This document shows, in pieces, positions 31,654 to 41,640 of a stretch of DNA of 64,000 bases (position 1 is the stretch's first letter; every line of letters starts with the position of its first letter). The stretch is from Bettongia penicillata ogilbyi (Eukaryota; Chordata; Mammalia; Diprotodontia; Potoroidae). The position numbers and the translations under genes were made by a program. The notes under the pieces were generated by a model. That model was not told the origin of the DNA and made no database searches. It saw only the letters and a program-made list of their open reading frames with translations. Location of the stretch: assembly GCA_023548195.1 (NCBI GenBank), contig JAJHZJ010000496.1:12119070-12183069 (forward strand), written 5' to 3'.

Positions 31654-32760
31654 ATGCCTAGAAAGGGAAAGAAAAATAAGACTTTAGAGAGTTTTTTCCA
31701 ACAAATGCAAATGATCCCGACCTTCGGATCTGATGGGGACGACGAGGACTTATTTTTCCCATCAGGGAAAGATGTGGAGGGCGGGGCCTCAGTACCCCAG
31801 ACACCCCAGGGGGGTGTTGGGTGGGCTCAGGCCTTGGAAGAGCTTAAAAAGGATTTTGAAAAGCAAGTTAGACAGGTGGAGGAAAGACTGGGAAGAGAAA
31901 TGACAAAGATGCAAGAAGAGTATGAAAAAAAGGTCAATATCTTGGTAAAGGAGTCCCAAAAAAATGCTGAGGAAATTAACACCTTGAAAAATAGGCTCAC
32001 TCAATTGGCAAAAGAGGTTCAAAAAGCCAATGAGGAGAAGAATGCATTCAAAAGCAGAATGAGCCAAATGGAAAAAGAGGCTCAAAAGCTCACTGAATTT
32101 AATAGTTCTCTCAAAATTAGAATGGAACAGATGGAGTCTAATGACTTTATGAGAAACCAAGAAATCACCAAACAAAACCAAAAGAACGATAAAATGGAAG
32201 AGAATGTGAAATATCTCATGGGAAAAACAACTGACCTGGAAAATAGATCAAGGAGAGACAACTTAAAAATTATGGGACTACCTGAAAGCCATGATCAAAA
32301 AAAGAGCCTAGACATCGTCTTGCATGAAATTATCAAGGAAAACTGCCCTGACATTCTAGGACCAGAGGGCAAAATAAGTATTGAAAGAATCCATCGATCA
32401 CCACCTGAAAGAGATCCAAAAAGAGAAACTCCTAGGAACATTGTGGCCAAATTCCAGAACTCCCAGCTCAAGGAAAAAATCTTGCAAGCAGCCAGAAACA
32501 AACAATTCCAGTACTGTGGAAATATAATCAGGATAACCCAAGATCTAGCAGCTTCTACATTAAGGGATCGAAGGGCGTGGAATAGGATATTCCAGAAGGC
32601 AAAGGAACTAGGACTGAAACCAAGAATCACCTACCCAGCTAAACTGAGTATAATACTTCAAGGGAAAATATGGTCTTTCAATGAAATAGAGGACTTTCAA
32701 TCATTCTTAATGAAAAGACCAGAGCTGAAAAGAAAATTTGACTTTCAAACACAAGAATGA
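31654..32760 (+). CDS. LINE-1 ORF1 protein (ORF1p), intact
   Basis: This frame encodes a 368-residue L1 ORF1p, an RNA-binding trimeric chaperone that packages the element's RNA in cytoplasmic particles. In order: a basic N-terminus (1-9, 'MPRKGKKNK'), a short acidic linker (26-32), a long heptad coiled coil (about 58-195) rich in Lys/Glu, an RRM (about 203-283) with RNP2-like 'LKIMGL' (204-209) and RNP1-like 'RNIVAKF' (261-267), and a C-terminal domain (about 284-360) with 'RRAWNRIF' and 'PRITYPAKLSII' (323-334). It is slightly longer than the roughly 340 residues usual in human. The ATG has A at -3 (GGGAAAATGC), and no earlier in-frame start is plausible. No ORF2 follows; a non-coding 3' UTR begins at the stop. 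Unlike its two relatives in this window it has no stops, so it is recent or kept by cis-preference. Confidence 0.95.
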   Translation: MPRKGKKNKTLESFFQQMQMIPTFGSDGDDEDLFFPSGKDVEGGASVPQTPQGGVGWAQALEELKKDFEKQVRQVEERLGREMTKMQEEYEKKVNILVKESQKNAEEINTLKNRLTQLAKEVQKANEEKNAFKSRMSQMEKEAQKLTEFNSSLKIRMEQMESNDFMRNQEITKQNQKNDKMEENVKYLMGKTTDLENRSRRDNLKIMGLPESHDQKKSLDIVLHEIIKENCPDILGPEGKISIERIHRSPPERDPKRETPRNIVAKFQNSQLKEKILQAARNKQFQYCGNIIRITQDLAASTLRDRRAWNRIFQKAKELGLKPRITYPAKLSIILQGKIWSFNEIEDFQSFLMKRPELKRKFDFQTQE

Positions 32761-33774
32761 GAGGAAGCATGCAAAAGTAAACAGCAAGGAGAAGTATTAA
32801 GGGACTTACCAGAAATGAACTGTTTGCATTCATACAGGGAAGGACAATATTTCTAACTCTTAAAACTTTTCAGTATCTGGGTGGTTGGTGGGATCACACA
32901 TACACATGTACACGCATGCACACACATACACACATGCATTCACATGCAGAGACAGAGATCACAGATTGAACTGAATAGGATGGGACCATACCTTAAAAGA
33001 AATTAAGGTAAATGGTGAGAGAGAAATGTAGTGAGAGGAAAGAGGGGGAAATGGAAGGGGGTAACTATATGTCATTTAAGAGGCAAGTAGGAGATGTTTT
33101 TAGTGGAGGGAAAAAGAGGAGAGCTGAGGGAAAAAAAAAACAAACAAACAAACAAAAGTTTACCCTCATCACATTTGACTAAACGAAGGAGTGAAATGCA
33201 CACTCATTTTGGTATGAAAACCTATCTTACAGTATAAGAAAGCGGGGGAGAAGGAGATATTGGGGGGGGGATGATGGAAGGGAGGGCAAAGGGGGGAGGG
33301 AGAAATTGAAAGTCAACACTTGGGGAGGGACAGGATCAAAGGACAGAAGAGAAACAATGAGGGGCAGGTTAAGAGGGATGGCAATTCAGTTAGTCTTACA
33401 CAACACGACTATCAGGAAGGTCACTTGCAAAGCTACACAGATATGGCCTATAATAAATTGCCTGCCGTACCAAAGGGAATGGATGGGGAGGGAGGGATGG
33501 GGAGAATTTGGAACTCAAAGTTTCAGGAACAATTGTTTAGTATTGTTGTTGCAACTAGGAAAGAAGACATACAGTTAATGAGGAATAGAAAGTCATCTGG
33601 CCCTACAGGAGAAAAGAGAAGATAGAGACAAGGGAAGGGAGGGATGACAGAAGAGAGGACAGATTGAAGATAGGGAAAATTAGATTGCTTGGGGTATTGG
33701 GGTGGGGGGAGGGGAGAAAAGGGGAGAAAATTTTGAACCCAAAAATTTGTGAAAATGAATGTAAAAAGCTAAAT

Positions 33775-33787
<13 letters not shown>
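32761..33787 (+). other. 3' UTR of young element
   Basis: A non-coding end of about 1 kb: imperfect (CA)n at 32896-32950, (AAAC)n at 33130-33156, a G-run block at 33242-33302 (GGGGGAG, G9, GGGAGGG, GGGGGGAGGG), then 'GAGAATTTGGAACTCAAAG' at about 33503. A second set follows: G-runs at 33690-33725 and 'TTTTGAACCCAAAAATTTGT' at 33732-33751. The terminal motif appears in the autonomous L1 at 5058-5105. All three ORF1-only copies in the window share this order. Confidence 0.8.
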
Positions 33788-33808
<21 letters not shown>

Positions 33809-33812
<4 letters not shown>

Positions 33813-33826
33813 TTAGAATGAAACAG
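33809..33826 (+). repeat. Target site duplication, right
   Basis: 'AAAATTAGAATGAAACAG' after the poly(A), identical to 30792-30809. The first A bases are ambiguous with the tail. Confidence 0.93.
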
Positions 33827-35479
33827 ATGGAGGCTAATGATTTTATAAGAAACCAAGAAATCACAAAACAAAATGAAAAGAATGAAAAAATGGAAGATAA
33901 TATGAAATATCTCATTGGAAAAACAACTGACCTGGAAAATAGACCCAGGAGAGACAATTTAAAAATTATGAGACTACATGAAAGCCATGACCAAAAAAAG
34001 AGGCTAGACATCATCGTTCTTGAAATTATCAAGGACTGCCCTGATATTCTAGAACCAGAGGGTAAAATAAATATTGAAAGAATCCACCAATCACCTCCTG
34101 AAAGAGATCCAAAAAGAGAAACTCCTAGGAATATTATAGCCAAATTCCAGAGTTCCCAGGTCAAGGAAAAAATATTGCAAGCAGCTAGAAAGAAACAATT
34201 TGAGTATTGTGGAAATACAATCAGGATAACACAAGATCTAGCAGCTTCTACATTAAGGGATTGAAGGATTTGGAATGTGATATCCCAGAAGTCAAAGGAA
34301 CTAGGACTAAAACCAAGAATCACCTACCCAGCAAAGCTGAGTATAATACTTCAGGGGAAAAATGGTCTTCAATGAAACAGATGACTTTCAAGCATTCTTG
34401 ATGACAAGACCAGAGATGAGAAGAAAATTTGACTTTCAAACATAAGAATCAAGAGAAGTATCAAGAATCAAGAAGTAAACAGGAAAGAGAAATAATAAGG
34501 GACTTGCTAAAGTTGAGCTATTTACATTCCTACATGGAAAGATAATATTTGTAACTCTTGAAACATTTTTCAGTATCGGGGTAGTTGGTGGGATTATACA
34601 TGCATGCACACACACAAACACACACACATAGAGAGAGAGAGAGACAGAGAGCACAGGGTGAGTTGAATAGGAAGGGATCATATCTTAAAAAATAAAACTA
34701 AGGGGTGAGAGAGGAATATAATGGGAGGAGAAAGGGAAAAATGGAATAGGGCAAATTATCTCTCATAAAAGAGGCAAGAAAAAGATTTTTCATTGGAGGG
34801 AAAAAGGGGGGAGGTGAGAGGGAAAATGTAAAGCTTACTCTCATCATATTTGACTGAAGGAAGGAATAAAATGCACACTCATTTTGGTGTGAAAACCTAT
34901 CTTACAATACAGAAAAGTGGGGGAGAAGGGGATAAGCAGGGTTGGGGGGAAGGGAGGGCAATGGGAGGAGGGAGCAATTATAAGTCAACATCTTGGGGAA
35001 GGACAAGGTCAAAAGAGAGAATAGAAGAAATGGGGGGCAAGAGGAAAATATAGTTAGTCTTATACAACATGAGTATTAATGAAATCATTTGCAAAGCTAC
35101 ACATATATAGTCTATATTGAATTACTTGCCTTCCCAGTGGGGATGGGTGGGGAGGGAGGAAGAAAGAGAAGTTGGAACTCAAAGTTTTAGTAATAACCGT
35201 TGAGTATTTTTCCTGCTTACAACTGAAAAATAAGAAATACAGGTAATAGGATATAGAAATTTATCTTGCCCTACAGGACAAAAAAGAAGATGGGAATAAT
35301 GGAAGGGAGAGATGTTAGAAGGGAGGGCAGATTGGTGGTAGGGGTAATTAGAATGCTCAGCATTTTGGGGTAGGGGAGGGGAGAGATGGGGAGAAAATTT
35401 GGAATTCAAAATTTTGTGGAAATGATTGTCGAAAACTTAAAATAAAGACATTTTTAAAAATTAAAAAACTCTTTTATAG

Positions 35480-35900
35480 GAGAAAAAAATCTGAAATACC
35501 CACAGTTTAACAGCTTATGCAGTGTTCTGTACTCAGTTCTCTACATCTCTAACAAGGAGTGCATTTTCTCATCTCCCCTTTGAGGACAAACTTTGTTATT
35601 ATAATTCCGTAGGTTGCTTCATAGTTTATTGTTCTTTCTATTTACAAAGCTGTAATTAGGCATACTACTTTCCCAGTTATTCTTACTTCTTTTCATTTCC
35701 AACACTTCCTCCAAGTCTTCCCAAGTTTTTGTGTATTCATTCTACTTTTTAGCACAGTATATTCATTCATGTACCATAATTTTTTTCCATACCCCTGTTC
35801 ACAAGAGTCTACTTTGTTCCTAATTCTTTGCTGCCACAAATAGGGTTGCTAAGTCTATCTTGGAGTATATGGGGATTTTTCTTTCTGTTTTTAACTTCCC
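35480..35900 (-). repeat. L1 3' UTR fragment, minus
   Basis: 'TCCAAGTCTTCCCAAGTTTT', 'GTACCATAATTTTTTTCCAT' and 'TGCCACAAATAGGGTTGC' are diverged antisense L1 3' sequence. Confidence 0.6.
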
Positions 35901-36105
35901 AATATACATTTTTAAGGTTTAAGATAGAAAAGATGTAAATTCAATTATAAATGTTGCTTGACTTGCAATATAACATTTCCTAAATAACAATATAAATTTC
36001 TTAGCCATAATAAAAATGGATTTCAAAATAATTCAAACTAGAGATTTCTTTGGAAAAACTGACATAAAAACATATATGGAAAGAAAGATAGTTCCAGGAT
36101 ATTTA
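35901..36105. other. Unclassified AT-rich
   Basis: No gene and no repeat recognised. Confidence 0.35.
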
Positions 36106-36475
36106 AGGCACTGATAGATTGTAAGCCCCTTGAGGACAGGAATTGCTCATTTTTAAGATTGTCTATAATTTATACAGCACATAACTTGCCTGTACAAAGT
36201 TGTTTATTCACTGTCTTCTCCATTAGATTATGGCCCCTTGAGAGCACAGACTGTTTTTACCTTTCTTTGTATCTCCAAAAGTACTAGACACACAGTGAAC
36301 TCTCAAAAAATGCTTCTTGTTTGTTGACTTTTGCCTTTTTCTCAACAATAAGGGCCTTCCCTCTGAGATTATTATCTCCAATTTATCTTGTATATACTTG
36401 TTCGTACATAGTTGTTTGCCTCTTGTCTCCCTTATTAGACTTATGAGCTCCTTGAGGGGAGAGAGACAGAAAGAG
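36106..36475 (+). repeat. Three L2-type 3' ends in series
   Basis: 'GATTGTAAGCCCCTTGAGGA' (36117), 'GATTATGGCCCCTTGAGAGC' (36226) and 'GACTTATGAGCTCCTTGAGG' (36438) are three successive sense L2 3'-UTR motifs about 110-210 bp apart. They are either serial insertions or a local tandem duplication. Confidence 0.65.
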
Positions 36476-36689
36476 AGAAACAAAAAACATCAACTGTCTT
36501 GATAGAGGATGAGTGAAGAGTGAAAACTGCTACATGCTCATTTTAAGTGACAACTGATCCTTTTACAAAAGAGGGGGAAGTTGGAGGATTCACCAACCAA
36601 AAATGAGAATTTTTCATATGTTAAAGACTCTCAGCAGTTAGTGAATAATGACGGCTTCCTATCCTCATTCCTCTACTCAAGTTCCTCTC

Positions 36690-36860
36690 TTAAGAGCAAA
36701 GCTCTAGAGCTGAGAGGAACTTCAGAGGTCACATGGTCCAACCCTTTGTTTTGAAGATAAAGAAACTGAGAGAAGTTACTTTCTTAAGATTACCCTGGTA
36801 GATAGTAGCCCAGATGAGATTTGAAACACAAGTCCTCTGCCTCCAAAGCCAATGTATTTT
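36690..36860 (-). repeat. MIR SINE, minus
   Basis: 'TGAAGATAAAGAAACTGAGA' and 'GAGATTTGAAACACAAGTCC' mark a diverged reverse MIR. Confidence 0.65.
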
Positions 36861-37495
36861 CCACTGTACCCAACCGTCTTCTCCAAGGGAAACAGACCTT
36901 ATGCTCTACATTTCAGTACATCCCAAAAGGAAACAAAGGAGGGAAAATAAGACAAAGTCATTCTTTCCTTTCAATTTACCCCCTCATCCCCCAAAAAAAT
37001 CCTGAACATTTCTCCTTGTTGTTCCTCCATCATTGGAACCCAAAAAAGGAAAGAAAGAAAAAAGGCAAAAACTCACACACACATGATAAAATACAGGACT
37101 AGGAAACAGAGGATGACTAGAAAATTAGATTTCACTCGAGAATCCTTCCTTTCCTCTTCCATAAAATGAGGTGATTTTGAATGGCAGAAGGATGGATTGA
37201 ACAAGCTGACAATGTCTTGTTTCAAACTAACCTCACTCACTTCTCCCTTCCATTTCATATTTGACTCTTCCTTTGTTTTCCTTTCCTGAGTCCACTCCTA
37301 TTTCTTCTGTTCCCCTTGTAGGCATTTTGTAGGGTGAATTTTGAGAGGGATACTAAAGAGGGGGATAATCTTTCTGTCTGAGATATGTTCAGTGGTCATT
37401 GGAGGAAATCCTTGGAGGAAAAGTACAATATACTATATAAGAAAGATTATTTCTTTGTTAATGCTAATAAGTGATTTTTTAAAGCATCGAGATTG
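36861..37495. other. Unclassified
   Basis: No gene is supported. Pyrimidine- and purine-rich patches (37020-37070) are present, and no repeat family is recognised. Confidence 0.35.
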
Positions 37496-37499
37496 TAAA

Positions 37500-37675
37500 A
37501 TTTGCTGACATTTATCCAATGTGTTACCTTTATAACAACCCTATTAGAAAGATACTAACCACCAATATCATTATTTTCATTTTATAGATAGGAAACTGAG
37601 TCTCTGAGAGATTACGTAATTTGCCCACTGTCACACAGCTAGTCAATATCAGATCCAGAATTCCAACCTGACTGT
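37500..37675 (-). repeat. MIR SINE, minus
   Basis: 'TTTGCTGACATTTATCCAAT', 'CATTTTATAGATAGGAAACT' and 'CCCACTGTCACACAGCTAGT' mark a nearly complete reverse copy. Confidence 0.8.
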
Positions 37676-39554
37676 CAAGGACTGATCAGAGGAGCTGATA
37701 TTTTAGGAAAGTCCCTGGGGCTGAACATGGTCCAATAAAACCAGGGCTAAGGAAGCCCTGGGTCACAGTTTACATAGGTCTCTACTGTGTCCAGTTCCAG
37801 GATTCTTTTCCTATGCCAAGGACACATTTAAAAATTCTGTCTCTTAATAGCCATTTTAAAAAGCCATTAAAATTCAGATGATATTACCAGATTACAGTTT
37901 CATTGTGCTTCTGAAGTTAGGCAAATTGCTACTGCAATCTGTCATATTAAAAAAAAATCAGGACTAGAAACCAACTAAACCATGAGCCCCTAAACTGGAA
38001 ATCACAACATTTATTTGCCAAATCCTGAAACAAATGAAATCAAAATACTATTTTTGTACTCAACTGCAAACCAACCAATATCCACCTTTCAAAGACTTCA
38101 TCAACATTCTGAACTAAAACTGGACATCTATAGTTTTTTTCTTTTTAATGATTCCACCAAAACATCAAAGCATTCTCTGAATCAAACTCCTATTTCAATT
38201 CGTTCAAGCCCCCTTCTTAAACACACAGAAATGAAAACTAGCTGAGGTTGAGAATGCCAGCTGTTATTAGCTGTAGAAGCCTGTTGAAATAGAACCCTTC
38301 AATATATGCATAGAGTTTACCAAAAATGGTATGCTTGAGATCATTTGCCTTCTATCTCAAAATGGAACAGCAATAATACTGAGTATACTGACTGACTAAT
38401 CAGAATGGAAATGTAGGCACAAGGCCAGGACCTACTGTTGGCTCAGATCTCTCTTTCATGGGCACGACTTATTTCAATCATAACACCTGTGGATGCCATT
38501 AGCCACGGATTATCATCTTAGACTTTAGCTCTCAAGCCTGGTGCTTATGTTACCCATGTACTATCCACTTTTTGCATAATTACTACAAACTTTAAACTTC
38601 ACTGAGTAAATATTCCTCTATGTCAGGATCTATTAGAATAATAAGGCTAAAAAGTTTTTTAAATTAATTCATTTTGAAGTGAAAGACAGACTGCTCATTT
38701 TTCATTCTAAAGCCAAACTTACCTTACATTTTTAATAACATAAAATCAAATAAGATGCTTTTTGGTGGTATCCCCTAGCTTTATAAACAGACTTTTTCAT
38801 TCATCAAAAAGCGTAAGCCTTTATATAATATAATATATTACACATTGGAATATTCTTGATTTTTCATGAGTCAACAAAACCAGTGACAACTTAGGTGCAT
38901 ACCCTTTTGACCATCACCCTTCATAATGCCAGTTGCTCTTGGCTCAGCACAAGATGAAGAATGTTGTAACAAAACCAACCTTCAGAGGCATAAGAAAATA
39001 TTTTTAGAAAGATATGTAATCATGATCTGTTCTTCCTAGGTATGAATTTCATGCATGAAATTTAGCAACTGTCTTTTCCAAATCCTTCACGTACAACATG
39101 CCTTAAGTGTACAATCCAGAGTGCCCCAGGAGCGCTTCTCTGTGATAAAGGACAAGGATTTATTTTAATCATGAAATGGTTTTCAGAAATGCTTAGGACA
39201 ACTTGTTTCAATGGTGTCCTGTAGCAGGTGGTTAGAAAAAAAAAATCTATAAATTGGCACCATCTGGGCATGCTAAGGAATGAAGACTGAGTTGTGCTTT
39301 TTTAGGAAGTAAAAGGGCCAAATTGGATGTCAGCAGCAAGTGACAACTGGATGCCATTCCTAGTATGTGTCTGTCATGCTATTTACTACAAAACTTGCTA
39401 CCAGATTGGAGTTGTTAACTACTAGGAATCAAGATTTGTTGGGCACTTGAGAAATAAATGAATTTCCTGGATATAGTCTATGACTAATTCTACTGCCTTC
39501 ATCTTTAACAGCTAATATCTAGTTCTATAAAAGTTCTAATATCTAGAACAGCTC
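37676..39554. other. Longest stretch without recognised repeats
   Basis: Nearly 1.9 kb of AT-rich sequence in which I recognise neither genes nor dispersed repeats. Open frames are short (76 codons at most) and without motifs. It is a candidate for unique, possibly conserved, non-coding DNA. Confidence 0.4.
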
Positions 39555-39750
39555 TAAGAGCAGCAGGCTACATTGGAAAGACTGCTAAATTTGGAGCCCA
39601 CAGATCTGAGTTCAAATCACAACTTTGCCATTTATTACTTGTGTGATACCAGATAAGTCACTAGAGCCTCAATTTCCTCATGTGTAAAATCAGTAAGCTG
39701 GATTACATGCCCTGAAAAGTCCCTTCAAGCTCTAAGTCTATGATCTGATG
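39555..39750 (+). repeat. MIR3-like SINE
   Basis: 'GATCTGAGTTCAAATCACAA', 'TCAATTTCCTCATGTGTAAA' and the tail 'AAAAGTCCCTTCAAGCTCTA' mark a full forward copy, the same tail type as at 3590-3735 and 42185-42365. Confidence 0.8.
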
Positions 39751-40229
39751 ATTGAAGGATCTTTGGCCATTTGAATGATAGAACCAGGTTTGATTTGACA
39801 ACCTCAGAGTCACTTGAAAAATTAAGGAGAATGAAAAGTGAATTAGCAAAACTCAAAGTTATACTTTGAATCTATTCCAATAATCCTGAAGTATCCTGGA
39901 GTAACAGGTACAAGTGCTTTATCTAGACTCATTTTTAAAACTGCAAATGCTTCTAAAACTCCTTGGGTATAGTCAATTTGTACTTGTTTTCAACAGCTCA
40001 TGAACTAGAATTCCAGTCCTGAATATTCATATCTTTGAAATGTGACCTTGTAATGAATGTGCCTGTCATCATAGCAAAAATAACTCGGTCCTCCTCACTT
40101 TTCAGCTCTGGAAATGATTTGATTCCTGCTCCTCAGCAACCATGCAAGGATAAGAAAAGGAAATTCTGCTTACCATTCCATTCCTGTAGCAAAGATTCCC
40201 CAGATATGCCAGCCCAATCTCTTGGCCCT
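39751..40229. other. Unclassified
   Basis: No gene and no recognised repeat. Confidence 0.35.
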
Positions 40230-40370
40230 TTTTCAAAAAATAGAAATCTGAGGCATGGAGGAGCTGAGAAACTTGACCACACTCACATAGCAATTTGACA
40301 ACAGGTTCAAGCGGAATTGAAATTCACAACTCCAGAGGGATTTGACTTAGTCTAGGGCATCATTTTTATG
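40230..40370 (-). repeat. MIR SINE, minus
   Basis: 'AATCTGAGGCATGGAGGAGC', 'CACACTCACATAGCAATTTG' and 'AAATTCACAACTCCAGAGGG' mark a diverged reverse copy. Confidence 0.55.
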
Positions 40371-40564
40371 AAAGGGCACCAACAGGAGTAGGACATGCCA
40401 TTGCAAACCCAACACCTGCTATGTAAAAAATTATATAAAGGTTTTTTACATTCGGCATTTTAAAAATACTTGAGCATATCCTCTGGCCCAGGCTTGCTTG
40501 AGAAATGATGTCTTTTTTTTTCTTTTTTAGGAAGATAGGCATGTCTGTAAATACATTTGGCTAT

Positions 40565-40696
40565 CTATTTGAACACCGTAGCCTTGATGTACTTTCCGTC
40601 AAGTATCATTTCACAGCATTCTAACGCTTGTTCTTGAGGCACTTCAGCCTGACGGGACTCCACTGTAGATGAGTTTCTCTTTTGGATGCCTACCAT
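40565..40696 (-). other. Short ORF of 43 codons followed by A-rich run
   Basis: On the minus strand an ATG at 40694-40696 in good context (A at -3, G at +4) opens a frame of 43 codons containing 'EQALECCEMILDGKYIKATV'. It ends at 40565-40567. A downstream A-rich run (minus strand, 40513-40530) follows within about 40 bases. The residues look protein-like (balanced charge, amphipathic), but I recognise no family. Stops lie immediately upstream in frame. It may be the end of a decayed retrocopy or simply chance. Confidence 0.25.
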
Positions 40697-41214
40697 TTTT
40701 CAGAAACACTATAGATGGTGTATTTTGTCAGTCGGTCATGCTTCAGTAATCACTAATTTGTGGGTGCTCATCCACAACAACTCTAAGTGAACTACAGAAT
40801 TAATAAATGAGGCCATGGATATAAATATCATGCCAACTGTCCAGGTTGCATCTTTATTTTCTCTCTAGGAAGAGGATTTTTGTGTCATGTATCAGTGCTG
40901 TCTGCACTATTAATCTTGGATTCCAATAATTGTGTAAATATTGAAACTGCAGTCCAGTAAAAAACATCTGCCACACTGGTACTGATATTTCTCATTTTAT
41001 TCAAACTGTTCTGGTGATTCTTCTCTCTTCATCCTGACTTCACATAGTCAGTTTTCCTACTTGAATAATCAAAAACCTTTAGATAAAGAAGTCCCTGCCT
41101 AATAATTTTAGCCTAGTGGGTAATTTACAGCTATGGTCAGCTAAGAATCCTTTGTGCCTGAGGTGCATATCCATTTCCCCTTTAGACTTTATTGACAATT
41201 GTCATATTACATAC
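40697..41214. other. Unclassified
   Basis: No recognised repeat or gene. It may be the upstream part of a decayed retrocopy on the minus strand, but I cannot show it. Confidence 0.3.
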
Positions 41215-41287
41215 TTTATACATATATTATATATAACTATAATATAATATTATATATTACATATAATATACAATACATATTACATAT
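41215..41287. repeat. AT-rich (TATA) low-complexity tract
   Basis: TATAT/ATAAT alternations over about 70 bp directly before a possible LTR. Confidence 0.75.
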
Positions 41288-41640
41288 TGTGAGGTCCAAA
41301 ATTATCCAGTCTATAACACAAGAAACCAAAGGAGGCAGAGCTCTGAGTTGATAACCATTAATTAAGTGAATTGGACCTCAGATCTTCCTTATGATATGAG
41401 GTGCCCCCTTGCCCTAGGGTCTTACTTTTATGGAATGTGGCACCCAGACACACAGAAGAGGCAAAGTAAAATACAAAGTCTCATTGGTTGATAGATCTTG
41501 ATTTTGATCCTACAAGAGGGCTGTAAATGATGCATCAGCATGAGTGGTCAAGAAGTGATCATTAGATGATCCCCTCCCCATGTTGGGCAAGAGAGGGTGG
41601 TCCAGAGATACAAAAATAAGTTAGGGAACTTTCCCTCACA
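41288..41640. mobile_element. Putative solo LTR
   Basis: The stretch begins 'TGTGAGGTCC' and ends 'CCCTCACA', giving 7 bp inverted termini of the TG...CA type, as in LTRs. It is 353 bp long. No target duplication and no second copy are visible, so orientation and class are open. Confidence 0.4.

Larger units (their letters stand above)
30810..33808 (+). mobile_element. Young full-length ORF1-only L1 (HAL1-like)
   Basis: A complete element of about 3.0 kb: CpG-rich 5' UTR (30810-31653), one intact ORF1 (31654-32760), 3' UTR (32761-33787) and poly(A) (33788-33808). It is flanked by a perfect 18 bp target duplication, the hallmark of L1 endonuclease-primed insertion. It inserted into the ORF1 of an older element of the same kind. 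There is no ORF2, not even a remnant, so movement must have used ORF2p supplied in trans by an autonomous L1. The architecture corresponds to the 'half-L1' (HAL1) class described in mammals; whether this family is named, I cannot check. Confidence 0.92.
30513..34442 (+). pseudogene. ORF1 pseudogene of older element, interrupted
   Basis: The N-terminal coiled-coil part (30513-30746) starts 'MEELKKDFENQVREVEEKLG' and ends in a stop. The coiled coil/RRM/CTD part (33818-34264) has 'NLKIMRLHESHDQKK', 'KRETPRNIIAKFQSSQ' and 'IRITQDLAASTLRD' before a stop and a frame change. The last residues 'FDFQT' appear near 34427. A 3 kb younger copy of the same element type disrupts it. The disabling stops and the insertion both show it is dead. 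Confidence 0.85.
29486..35457 (+). mobile_element. Older ORF1-only L1 (HAL1-like), host of nested copy
   Basis: Two halves (29486-30809 and 33809-35457) form one element once the nested copy is set aside. The 5' UTR begins 'AGGGGTAGAACCAAGATGG', and about 65 bp monomers lie at 29937-30115. The ORF1 remnants are 30513-30809 and 33811-34442. A 3' UTR of about 1 kb follows, with (CA)n near 34605, G-rich blocks at 34918-34975 and 35370-35400, and the end motif 'AATTTGGAATTCAAAATTTT'. It has no ORF2. A target duplication is no longer recognisable. Confidence 0.85.

Noticed and set aside
31789..32630. Antisense frames within ORF1
   Set aside because: Shadows of the ORF1 coding strand.
33769..34323. 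184-codon minus frame
   Set aside because: Antisense of the old ORF1, extended by the poly(A)/poly(T) run.
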